Origin: an alpha proteobacterium AAP38
Lineage (GTDB): Bacteria > Pseudomonadota > Alphaproteobacteria > Azospirillales > Azospirillaceae
Assembly: GCA_001296005.1 (NCBI GenBank)
Contig: LJHR01000026.1
Span: 144,211 to 208,210, forward strand
Length of the DNA stretch: 64,000 nt
Reading direction: 5' to 3'
The notes under the pieces are model-generated. The model did no database searches. It saw only the letters and a program-made list of their open reading frames with translations, and had not been told where the DNA came from. Numbering within the stretch: position 1 is the stretch's first letter; every line of letters starts with the position of its first letter. This document shows, in pieces, positions 42,600 to 50,178 of this stretch. A program made the position numbers and the translations under genes.

Positions 42600-43922
42600 A
42601 TGCCACCCAGCCGCCGCAAGACCAGCAGTGCCGAACCGGCGCGGGATGAACCCTTGGCTGCCATCGTACCCTATGTCCCCTCTGCCGGCGACAGTGGCGT
42701 GGTGATCGACCTGGAAGGCAGCCTGGTGGAAAGCAGTGGCGGGGGGGAGAACCTGCCCGCCCTGGACCGGATGGGCCAGACGGCGCGCGTGGCGGCCGCC
42801 ACCTTTGAACGCGACGGCTACAAGCATCTGATCAAGGCGGCAGAGGCGGTTTATTCCTACCCCGCCAACGGCTCGCGCCTGTCCCTGCCGGCGCAGAAAA
42901 TGCTGAATTTCATGATCCATCTGGCTGGCAGCCAGAATTTCGCCAACAAGCTCTACCGCCTGCCCAAGAAGGTGGTGCGTGGCAATCACAAGGGCAATGA
43001 GCGTATTTTCGACGCGGTGAAGGAGATTTACGAAAGCTCCCTGGTCGTCATCGGGCCGTTCCGGGGCCGGCGCAGCCGTGCGGAATTGCGCATTCTCTCC
43101 TCCTATGTTCGGCCAGAGGATGAGGTGGAGATCGACAGCACCGACATCCATTTCCAGTTCACCGACGCCTTCCTGGAACTCCAGCGCTCGTCCCAGCTCT
43201 GGGCCCGTCTGTCGGGGCCGGCCATGGTCAAGGTCACCAGCACCTATGCCCTTAAGCTCTATGAGATCGGGATGCAGCGCTATCAGATGGACCACCCGTC
43301 CCTGACCCTGGACATCGAAACGCTGCGCAAGCTGTTGAACGTGCCGGAGGGGGCATACAAGGATTTCGGCATCCTGCGCACCCGCACCATCGACCGCGCC
43401 ATGGCGGAGGTGAACCAGCTCGCCCCCTTCCGCGTGGAGATGCCGGAAGAAAAGATGAAGCGGAAGGGCCGCAAGATCGAGGAAGTGACCCTGGATTTCC
43501 ACGCCAAGGATGAGGACGAGGCCGCCGACACCTTCCTGGAACGTGAACGCAGCTCCACGGGGCGCAAGACAAGGCGCGAGGCGGGGGAGGGGACGAAGCC
43601 GGCCCTGGCCGCCGCCCCCCGTTCCCTGCCAGAACCCGCCCCGCCCTTGCCCGATGCCGACGATGCCGAGGCACTGTGGGCCGCCGCCCGCCATGCCCTT
43701 AGCCAAAAGCAGGTGCCCGGTCCTCTGCTGCGTGACCTCAGCGTGGTGGGGATCGAGGAAACGGCGCGCGGCACCCGCAAGCTGGTGCTGCGCGCCGGCC
43801 ACGCTGCAACGGCGGAGACGGCCCGGCGCAGCCATGAGGCGACGATGCGAACCGTGCTGTCGTCCCTGACATCGGGTAGCATCGGCGAGGTAGAGTTTCA
43901 GGCTGCACGCCAGGGTCGATAG
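42600..43922 (+). CDS. repA: Replication initiation protein, Rep_3/RepB type
   Basis: A 440-residue protein. The middle fits the twin winged-helix initiator family: SLPAQKMLNFMIHLAGSQNF about residues 98-117, VTSTYALKLYEIGMQRYQ near 210-227, and LDIETLRKLLNVPEGAYKDFGILRTRTIDRAMAEVNQLAPFRVEM near 237-282. These domains bind iterons and the rep operator. The N-terminal ~60 and C-terminal ~120 residues are extra and variable, low-complexity Ala/Pro-rich. The ATG at 42600 follows GAGAGGGGA. The upstream iterons and operator confirm the role. Very similar genes mark secondary replicons of Azospirillaceae-type bacteria (general knowledge). Confidence 0.9.
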   Translation: MPPSRRKTSSAEPARDEPLAAIVPYVPSAGDSGVVIDLEGSLVESSGGGENLPALDRMGQTARVAAATFERDGYKHLIKAAEAVYSYPANGSRLSLPAQKMLNFMIHLAGSQNFANKLYRLPKKVVRGNHKGNERIFDAVKEIYESSLVVIGPFRGRRSRAELRILSSYVRPEDEVEIDSTDIHFQFTDAFLELQRSSQLWARLSGPAMVKVTSTYALKLYEIGMQRYQMDHPSLTLDIETLRKLLNVPEGAYKDFGILRTRTIDRAMAEVNQLAPFRVEMPEEKMKRKGRKIEEVTLDFHAKDEDEAADTFLERERSSTGRKTRREAGEGTKPALAAAPRSLPEPAPPLPDADDAEALWAAARHALSQKQVPGPLLRDLSVVGIEETARGTRKLVLRAGHAATAETARRSHEATMRTVLSSLTSGSIGEVEFQAARQGR

Positions 43923-44042
43923 ACTGACAGATATTTCAAGAGATGCACATTGTGGCCGGGGCGCGATGTGCAATCGGCAAATCGGGTCGCCACCCCATCT
44001 GCACTATGTTCCGCACCAACCAACTGGCAAGGGATGCGGACA

Positions 44043-44255
44043 ATGGACGTGAAGGACTGCAACGGCAATATCCTGGCCGAGGGTGACAGCGTCACCCTGA
44101 TCAAGGATCTGAAGGTCAAGGGTGCCAATGTCACGCTGAAGCGCGGCACCGTCGTCAAGAGCATCCACCTGACCGATGATCCGGAAGAGATCGAGGGCAA
44201 GGTGGAAAAGGTGAAGGGCCTTGTTCTGAAGACCTGTTTCGTCAAGAAGGCCTGA
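44043..44255 (+). CDS. PhnA-domain protein
   Basis: A 70-residue protein: VKDCNGNILAEGDSVTLIKDLKVKGANVTLKRGTVVKSIHLTDD and the C-terminal LKTCFVKKA follow the PhnA C-terminal domain closely. Its usual N-terminal zinc ribbon is missing, so it is the short form. The name comes from the E. coli phn region, but the molecular role is not settled. ATG 44043 is used because AAGGGA is well spaced; ATG 44034 is too close to it. Confidence 0.8.
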   Translation: MDVKDCNGNILAEGDSVTLIKDLKVKGANVTLKRGTVVKSIHLTDDPEEIEGKVEKVKGLVLKTCFVKKA

Positions 44256-44349
44256 TCTGACCGTCTGTCGAACAGACGCGTTGACGTAGGATGTCCCCTG
44301 GTCCGCTTCCGGTGATGCTGCCCGCATTACCTTGATCGGGGAGGAAAAG

Positions 44350-45165
44350 ATGGTGCGGCTGCGGCGTGGATATGCGGACGGCCCCTGTGGCCAGATACAC
44401 TATTGGGATGGCGGCAAGGGCAAGCCGCTGGTCCTGGTGCATCAGGCCATCATGTCGGCCAACGAATATGACCATGTGTTCCAGCCCTTTCTGGACCGGG
44501 GCATCCGGCCCATCGCGCTGGACCTGCCCGGTTTCGGCCTGTCCGATCCGCCGTCGGCCACGCCCAGCATCGCCGACTATGCCGCTGCCATCCCGCCGCT
44601 GCTTGACGCGCTCGGCATCCGGCGGGCGGCCATTGGCGGCCACCATACCGGCGCGCTGGTCAGCAATGAAGCCGCGAACCTTTATCCCGACCGGATCAGC
44701 GCCTGCATCCTGGGTGGCCCGCTGCTGATCCCTGACACTGTGCGTCAGGCCCTGATCACCGATATCGTGGCGCGGGAGAAGGCCTTCACGGCCCTGCCGA
44801 ACGCCGCCCACATGGTGGAGGTGGCCAGGATCCGCGAACGCTATGCCGCCGGTAGCGTCAGCCTGAATCGCATCACAGATTATGTGGTGCAGGCCATGCA
44901 GGCCTATGCCATGGGCACCTACTGGTACGGCCACGCCGCCGCCTTTGAGTATCGCCAGGACGGCCCGCTGATGGCCCTGCGCCAGCCGACCCTGATCCTG
45001 ACCAATACCGGCGACATGATCTACCAGGCAGCGCTGGATGCCCACCGCCTGCGCCCCGACTTCGCCTTCTACGCGATTGAAGGCGGCGGCATCGATATCC
45101 TGGACCAGAGCCCGGTGGAATGGGCCAATGCGGCGGCGGACTTCTTGCACGGGGTGGATTATTGA
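44350..45165 (+). CDS. Alpha/beta-fold hydrolase with His at the nucleophile elbow
   Basis: The 271-residue protein has the fold pattern LVLVHQAIMSANEYDHVFQPF, LDLPGFGLSDPP and the elbow GGHHTGALVS, where the expected nucleophile (Ser/Asp/Cys in G-x-Nu-x-G) is His. The acid is in NTGDMIY; the late catalytic His (usually in a GH motif) is replaced by EGGGIDILDQ, so the triad is incomplete. It may be a binding protein or use another mechanism. RBS GGGGAGG precedes ATG 44350. It stands between phnA-like and the toxin-like gene. Confidence 0.72.
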   Translation: MVRLRRGYADGPCGQIHYWDGGKGKPLVLVHQAIMSANEYDHVFQPFLDRGIRPIALDLPGFGLSDPPSATPSIADYAAAIPPLLDALGIRRAAIGGHHTGALVSNEAANLYPDRISACILGGPLLIPDTVRQALITDIVAREKAFTALPNAAHMVEVARIRERYAAGSVSLNRITDYVVQAMQAYAMGTYWYGHAAAFEYRQDGPLMALRQPTLILTNTGDMIYQAALDAHRLRPDFAFYAIEGGGIDILDQSPVEWANAAADFLHGVDY

Positions 45166-45196
45166 TGAGGCTGCGTTGCTGGTGTAAGATACCAGC

Positions 45197-45484
45197 ATGA
45201 AAGCCAGTCTGGTCCTGCGGCGGCGTTTTGAGGTTGATGCGGCCAGCTTTGCCGAATTGGTAATCTGGTCATTGCCGCAGCCCGTGCCGCCGTCGGAACA
45301 CCCGTTCAAGTACCGGATGGTGTTGATCCACAAGGGCGAAAGGGTGCTTGGATTCGACAATGAGCGGGGTAAGGGCGATTACCGGCACGATGGTGCCCTT
45401 GAAACCCCTAACCAGTTTCAATCTGTTGAGCAACTGGTTGCCGATTTCCTGACGGCTATTGAACGATGGAAGGCCGCGCGATGA
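45197..45484 (+). CDS. DUF6516-type putative toxin
   Basis: A 95-residue protein with the DUF6516 pattern SEHPFKYRMVLIHKGERVLGFDNERGKGDYRHDGALETPNQFQSVEQLVADFLTAIERW. These small proteins pair with HTH regulators in toxin-antitoxin-like operons. The next gene overlaps its stop (ATGA) and carries an HTH, matching the expected partner. Catalytic residues are not known. Location between rep and parAB fits replicon-stabilising modules. Confidence 0.75.
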   Translation: MKASLVLRRRFEVDAASFAELVIWSLPQPVPPSEHPFKYRMVLIHKGERVLGFDNERGKGDYRHDGALETPNQFQSVEQLVADFLTAIERWKAAR

Positions 45485-45840
45485 AGCAGTTGACGGTTGA
45501 GATTCGCAAGAACGCCCAAGACCAGGCACTGGCGGAGTTCGTTGATGCCTGGAAGAAATTGGAAGGCGGCGCGACGGTAGAGGCCTCCGACCGGCTTTAC
45601 TTCCGGGACTGGAGCACCTTCGCATCCCTTTTTTCGCCACGCCGTGTGGAGTTGTTGGAAGCCCTGCGCCAGGAACCAGCAGACAGTATCCGTGCACTGG
45701 CGCGCCGCCTGGGACGTGACCAGAAGAATGTGCATGCTGACGTCCAGGCGTTGATGACCGTCGGTTTGATTGAGCGGGATGGTGATCAATTGTCGGTGCC
45801 GTATACAGAGGTGGGGGCGGCGTTGACGTTTGCGGCGTGA
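45481..45840 (+). CDS. Winged-HTH putative antitoxin/regulator (HVO_A0114 type)
   Basis: A 119-residue protein with a C-terminal winged helix: RRVELLEALRQEPADSIRALARRLGRDQKNVHADVQALMTVGLIERDGDQLSVPYTEV. The N-terminal part (KNAQDQALAEFVDAWKKLEGGATVE) is helical and probably binds the partner. The ATG overlaps the stop of the DUF6516-type gene, so the pair is co-translated. It likely represses its own operon and neutralises the partner, as inferred from operon form. Confidence 0.8.
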   Translation: MKQLTVEIRKNAQDQALAEFVDAWKKLEGGATVEASDRLYFRDWSTFASLFSPRRVELLEALRQEPADSIRALARRLGRDQKNVHADVQALMTVGLIERDGDQLSVPYTEVGAALTFAA

Positions 45841-45966
45841 GGACGCCGGCTTTCGAGAAGCAGCCTTTCTCCCTGTTGACGCCCCACAACCCCGCCAGTT
45901 GACAGACCGTCAACCAATCCCTATGCTCCCACGCCAGAAACGGCCACAAGCAGTTGGGGGCGCATC

Positions 45967-46956
45967 ATGGATGGGGCGGCGTTGAGGGCTGCGCGCGAGG
46001 CGCGGGGGGATACGCAGCAGGCCTTTGCCGACTGGCTGAATGCCCGCCTGGGCCGCCGGTATGACAAGGGCCGCGTTTCGCGCTGGGAAGGCGGTACGGA
46101 GAAGATCCCGCAGGCCGTGGCCGATATCGTCGTGGCCCCGGCCCGGCGGCAGCGTGACCGCGCCACCATCATCGCCATTTCCAATCAGAAGGGCGGGGTG
46201 GGCAAGACCAGTGCCGCCGTGAACATCGCCGCAGCCCTGGCCGCCTTGGGTCAACGCGTGCTGCTGGTTGATGCCGACCCGCAGGCCAGCGCCACGGTCC
46301 ATCTGGGCATCAGCCAGGCCGAGGCGTCGGACGCCGGGCGCACCACCTATCACGTCATGCTGAAGGATCAGCCCGTATCCGGTGCGGTGATGCCGGTCTG
46401 TGATGGGCGGTTCCATCTTCTGCCCTCCACCATCCTGCTGTCGGCGGCGGAGACGGAGCTGATGGCGGAGCCGATGGGCACGCTGGTCCTTCGGGAGAAG
46501 CTGTCCAGCGTGTCGCGCTCCTACGACTACATCCTGCTGGATTGCCCGCCGCATCTGGGCATGATGACGTTGAACGCGCTGGCGGCCGCGACGGGGGTGC
46601 TGATCCCCGTGCAGACGGAAATGCTGGCCATGATGGGTGTGCCGCTGCTGCTGGACACCATTGCCAAGGTGCGGCGCCGGGGTAATCCCGACCTATCGAT
46701 CATCGGCATTCTGCCCACCATGTTCACCTCGCGCCATACGCAGGACCGCGCCACCCTGGCCGACCTGACGGAACGGTTCGGCGGCAGCCTGCGCATCTTC
46801 ACACCGGTGCCGCGCTCCACCATTTTCCCGCAATCGGTGGCCGCCGCACAGCCGACCGTGGATGTCGCGTCCGACCCCGCCATTGTCGCCCCCTTCCGGG
46901 AGGTGGCCAGTTACCTGCTTGAAGCCGACCAGACGGAGGAAGCCCGTGTCGCGTAA
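45967..46956 (+). CDS. parA: Plasmid partition ATPase ParA
   Basis: A 329-residue protein. The first ~50 residues form an Xre-like HTH (GDTQQAFADWLNARLGRRYDKGRVSRWEGG). The ParA ATPase then starts with deviant Walker A NQKGGVGKT (residues 73-81), with VDADPQ and DYILLDCPPHLGMMTLNAL. An N-terminal HTH is typical of type Ib-like plasmid ParA that represses its own operon. ParB overlaps its end. It separates sister copies of the replicon together with ParB and parS sites. Confidence 0.93.
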   Translation: MDGAALRAAREARGDTQQAFADWLNARLGRRYDKGRVSRWEGGTEKIPQAVADIVVAPARRQRDRATIIAISNQKGGVGKTSAAVNIAAALAALGQRVLLVDADPQASATVHLGISQAEASDAGRTTYHVMLKDQPVSGAVMPVCDGRFHLLPSTILLSAAETELMAEPMGTLVLREKLSSVSRSYDYILLDCPPHLGMMTLNALAAATGVLIPVQTEMLAMMGVPLLLDTIAKVRRRGNPDLSIIGILPTMFTSRHTQDRATLADLTERFGGSLRIFTPVPRSTIFPQSVAAAQPTVDVASDPAIVAPFREVASYLLEADQTEEARVA

Positions 46957-47788
46957 GCTCGCCCGCACCAATCCGGCGCTTGCACCTGCCACGCCGGCGG
47001 TTCCGCGCGATAGCGGGTTGAACCGGCTGTTCGGCACCTCCGCCGATTTCCCGGAACTGGTGGAGCTGGACCTGGATCAGGTTCATCCCAACCCGGAACA
47101 GCCGCGCCGGCATTTCGATCCCGCCGCCCTGATGGAACTGGCCGACAGCATCCGCCACAATGGGTTGTTGCAGCCGATCCTGGTGAAGAAGCACGCCGAG
47201 GGCGGTTACATCATCGCGGCGGGTGAGCGGCGCTGGCGTGCCCATGGCCTGCTGGGCAAGCCCACCATCTTCGCCGTCATCACCAAGGGCGATATTGAGG
47301 AAGTGGCGTTGGTGGAGAATCTCCAGCGCCGGGATCTCGATGCGCTGGAAACCGCCTCTGCCCTGGCTCGCCTGGGTGAACGGCATAATTACGCCCAGGA
47401 ACAGTTGGCTGCCGTTGTCGGCCTGTCCAAGTCGGAGGTCTCCCGCCTGCTGGCCCTGCGCGGTCTGCCGGAAAAGGTGCAGGCCGAATATCCCGCCTTC
47501 CGTGACAAGGTGACCAAGAGCCACCTGTTTGTCCTGGCCGATACGGAAGGGGAGGAGGCGCGGCTTGCCCTCTGGTCGCGCATCAAGGAAGGGGCGACCA
47601 TCAAGGAACTGCGCGTCGCCAAGCAGAAGCCGACGGAGCCGGTGGTCGAAAGCCCTGTCCTGACCGTTGCCCGTAAACTGGGCCGCAGCCTGGACAAGCT
47701 GTCGGATCGGGCTGGCCGGCTGGCCGCTGATGAGGTGCAGAGCCTGACGGCCCTGCGTGACCGGATCGACCGCTTGATCAAGGGCTGA
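46946..47788 (+). CDS. parB: Partition protein ParB
   Basis: A 280-residue protein with the ParB core: VHPNPEQPRRHFDPAALMELADSIRHNGLLQPI, GERRWRAHGLLG and the ENLQRRDLDALETASALARL strand-helix. The HTH SEVSRLLALRGLPEKVQ is near residues 165-182. The start is GTG 46946 with GGAGGAAG upstream, overlapping the parA stop. The C-terminal domain (AADEVQSLTALRDRIDRL) is the dimer helix. The candidate parS palindrome begins 2 bases past its stop. Confidence 0.93.
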   Translation: MSRKLARTNPALAPATPAVPRDSGLNRLFGTSADFPELVELDLDQVHPNPEQPRRHFDPAALMELADSIRHNGLLQPILVKKHAEGGYIIAAGERRWRAHGLLGKPTIFAVITKGDIEEVALVENLQRRDLDALETASALARLGERHNYAQEQLAAVVGLSKSEVSRLLALRGLPEKVQAEYPAFRDKVTKSHLFVLADTEGEEARLALWSRIKEGATIKELRVAKQKPTEPVVESPVLTVARKLGRSLDKLSDRAGRLAADEVQSLTALRDRIDRLIKG

Positions 47789-47789
47789 A

Positions 47790-47805
47790 CTTGCGACGTC
47801 GCAAG
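47790..47805. repeat. Candidate parS palindrome 3, directly after parB
   Basis: CTTGCGACGTCGCAAG is a perfect 16-base palindrome two bases after the parB stop. It has the same core as 38057 and 41218. Centromere sites are often adjacent to parAB. Confidence 0.6.
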
Positions 47806-47868
47806 CAAAGGCTCCCCCAAACGGTAAGGATTGCCGATTCTCCCCCACGGCGTAAGGAAGGCATAACG

Positions 47869-48522
47869 ATGCGTTGGATGCTGACGGCAGCCATGGCGGC
47901 GATGTTGGCCGCAACCCCCGCAATCTCCCAGAATCGGCCCGCTGCCGGCCCCGCTGCTACCGCCAAAGAGGCGCAGGTGGAGGGGTTTCGCAACGCGCGC
48001 TTCGGCATGACCGAGGCACAGGTGCGCGACGCTATCGGTAAGGATTTCAAGCTGTCGGGCGATGCCATCCAGCGGGTGGAAGAACCGACGGAGCGAACGA
48101 CGGCCCTGATCGTGAAGGTCAATGACTTGCTGCCCGAAAGCGGGCCGGCGGTGATTGCTTACCTCCTGGGGTACAAGACGAAGAAGCTGTTCCGGGTGAA
48201 TGTCATCTGGGGGCAGGAAATCGGGTCCCCGACCAAGCCGGCACAGATTGTCGGCACCGCCAACGCCCTGCGCAATTACCTTCTGGGTCAGGGGTATCGG
48301 CAGGAAGGCCTGATCCTGAACCAGTCGCTGGGTGATGATAATGTGTTGGTTTTCCAGGGAAATGACGTGCAGGGCCGCCTGACGGAGCTGATCCTGGGGA
48401 TTACCAAGAAGCCGCCGGCCAAGCCCGATGCGCAGCCGGAAGTGGCCGGTGCCAGCCTTCGGTTGTCCTATGTGGAAAAGCCCAAGGAGCCGGATATCTA
48501 TCGCGTGCCGGGCGGGTTCTGA
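47869..48522 (+). CDS. Hypothetical secreted protein
   Basis: A 217-residue protein with a signal peptide (MRWMLTAAMAAMLAATPAISQ). The mature part has GFRNARFGMTEAQVRDAIGKDF and LLGYKTKKLFRVNVIWGQE, then a mixed segment. The FRNARFGMTEAQV motif resembles bacterial proteins that sense or scaffold in the envelope, but the family is not identified. It stands between parB and the efflux operon. Two iterons on each side (47814, 47842 before; 48524, 48543 after) flank it. Confidence 0.7.
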   Translation: MRWMLTAAMAAMLAATPAISQNRPAAGPAATAKEAQVEGFRNARFGMTEAQVRDAIGKDFKLSGDAIQRVEEPTERTTALIVKVNDLLPESGPAVIAYLLGYKTKKLFRVNVIWGQEIGSPTKPAQIVGTANALRNYLLGQGYRQEGLILNQSLGDDNVLVFQGNDVQGRLTELILGITKKPPAKPDAQPEVAGASLRLSYVEKPKEPDIYRVPGGF

Positions 48523-48523
48523 T

Positions 48524-48558
48524 CCTTACCTTCCGGGGGAATCCTTACCCCCTGGGGG
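48524..48558 (+). repeat. Satellite iterons after the 47869 gene
   Basis: Two perfect copies of CCTTAC-N5-GGGGG at 48524 and 48543. They are part of the dispersed set that also includes 47814 and 47842 (minus strand). The region 48560-48969 holds no gene; only a CRP-type site and a hairpin are seen. Confidence 0.8.
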
Positions 48559-48735
48559 CTTGTCGCGGCGCCACCTTTAAAAAAATTCGACAGCATGTCG
48601 GATTGCCCGATCTCCGTTCGTCTTCCTGGTAGCAACCGGAATCTGGCGAGACGGGAGGGGCTTTGCGCACAGAAATAAACTTTCCGATACCTGAAATTTT
48701 GCAACGGGGGTTTGCCGCCCTCTTTGCGGCGGCTT

Positions 48736-48751
48736 TGTGATTGGGATCACA
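48736..48751. promoter_or_regulatory. Perfect CRP-type operator upstream of efflux operon
   Basis: TGTGATTGGGATCACA fits TGTGA-N6-TCACA exactly, 219 bases before the efflux adaptor ATG. It is the same class as the site at 16171. Confidence 0.6.
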
Positions 48752-48794
48752 TGAAATGATCCACGTTCACCCGATAAAAGCCGAAATTCCTTCA

Positions 48795-48820
48795 AGACCG
48801 CCGTTTTGGCAGGGCGGTCT
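48795..48820 (+). terminator. Hairpin upstream of efflux operon
   Basis: AGACCGCC pairs with GGCGGTCT (8 bases, 10-base loop), followed by TTGC. Probably the end of an upstream transcript. Confidence 0.5.
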
Positions 48821-48969
48821 TTGCAAGGCCGTGAAGTTTATCACGAAAGTGCTAAGCGCACTGGCCTGCTTCGTCGTACCCAACGGCGGCCATTCATGAT
48901 ACATCCGCGACCGGATGTAATTTCATGACCGGCTGAACCGGCAACAATAAAGTTCAAGGAACTCACGTC

Positions 48970-50157
48970 ATGCGCATGACCACCCGGCTTCCCGGTTCCC
49001 TGTTTCTTCTGGCATTGACGCTCACCGCCTGCGGTCAGGATGGTGGTGGTGGTGCCGGGATGGGCATGGGCGCAATGCCGCCGCCGGAGGTGGCCGTGGT
49101 TGCCGTCAACCCCGCGCCTTATACGTTGACGTCGGAACTGACCGGTCGCGTGACACCCTATCGCGTGGCGGAAATTCGTCCGCAGGTGTCGGGCATCATC
49201 AAGGACCGGTTGTTCACCGAAGGCAGTGACGTTAAGGCCGGGCAGCCGCTCTACCAGATCGACCCCGCCACCTACCGCGCCGCCCTGGCGCAGGCACAGG
49301 CCGATCTGAAAAGTGCGGAGGCGCAGTTAACCTCTGTCAAGGCACGTGCAGGCCGCTACAAGGAACTGGTGGCCGTAAAGGGCGTCAGCCAGCAGGAATA
49401 TGATGACGCCATGGCCGAACTGGGCACGCGGGAGGCGGCGGTCGCCGCCGCCAAGGCCGCCGTTGAAACGGCCCGCATCAATCTGGATTATGCCGGCCTG
49501 ACCTCGCCCATCGCGGGCCGCGTGGGCCGCTCGCGCGTCACGCCGGGTGCCCTGGTTACGGCGGGTCAGGCCGAAATGCTGACCAGCGTCACGCAGCTCG
49601 ACCCGATCTATATCGACCTGACCCAGTCTGCCGACGCGGTAGCGGCACTGCGCCGCCAGGTCGCGGCGGGGGAAGCGACGATCCCGGAAGGCGGCAAGCT
49701 GAAGGTCAAGCTGATCCTGCCCGATGGCACGCCTTATGCCGAGGATGGGGCGCTCGACTTCTCCGACATCACCGTGGATGAGGGGACGGGCACCATCGGC
49801 CTGCGCGCCACCTTCCCGAACCCGCGCCTGGAACTCCTGCCCGGCATGTTTGTGCGTGCCGTGGTGGATCAGGGCACGCGGGCCGATGCCATGCTGGTGC
49901 CGCAGCAGGCCGTGATCATCGGTCCCGGTGGTGTTGCCACCGCCATGGTGGTGGGCAAGGAAGACAAGGTGGAAATCCGCCCTGTCACGGCGGCCAAGGC
50001 CGTCGGTGACCAGTGGGTGGTGACCAAGGGGCTGGCGCCCAAGGAACGCGTGATCGTCCAGGGCGTGCTGAAGGCCGCCCCCGGCGCACCGGTCAAGCCC
50101 GTACCTTACAATCCGGCTCCTGCCGCGGCGGGTGCAGCACCTGCCCCGGCCCGCTGA
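48970..50157 (+). CDS. RND efflux periplasmic adaptor (AcrA/MexA-type lipoprotein)
   Basis: A 395-residue lipoprotein: lipobox LTLTAC, then a Gly/Met-rich linker, and the adaptor motifs VAEIRPQVSGIIKDRLFTEGSDVKAGQPLYQIDPATYRA (lipoyl half) and the coiled-coil hairpin up to LDYAGLTSPIAGRVGRS. It bridges the inner-membrane pump and the outer-membrane channel. RBS AAGGAACTC precedes ATG 48970. It heads a three-gene operon with normal spacing (21 bases to the pump). Confidence 0.93.
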   Translation: MRMTTRLPGSLFLLALTLTACGQDGGGGAGMGMGAMPPPEVAVVAVNPAPYTLTSELTGRVTPYRVAEIRPQVSGIIKDRLFTEGSDVKAGQPLYQIDPATYRAALAQAQADLKSAEAQLTSVKARAGRYKELVAVKGVSQQEYDDAMAELGTREAAVAAAKAAVETARINLDYAGLTSPIAGRVGRSRVTPGALVTAGQAEMLTSVTQLDPIYIDLTQSADAVAALRRQVAAGEATIPEGGKLKVKLILPDGTPYAEDGALDFSDITVDEGTGTIGLRATFPNPRLELLPGMFVRAVVDQGTRADAMLVPQQAVIIGPGGVATAMVVGKEDKVEIRPVTAAKAVGDQWVVTKGLAPKERVIVQGVLKAAPGAPVKPVPYNPAPAAAGAAPAPAR

Positions 50158-50178
50158 TCATTCCCGGAGAGAACCGAA

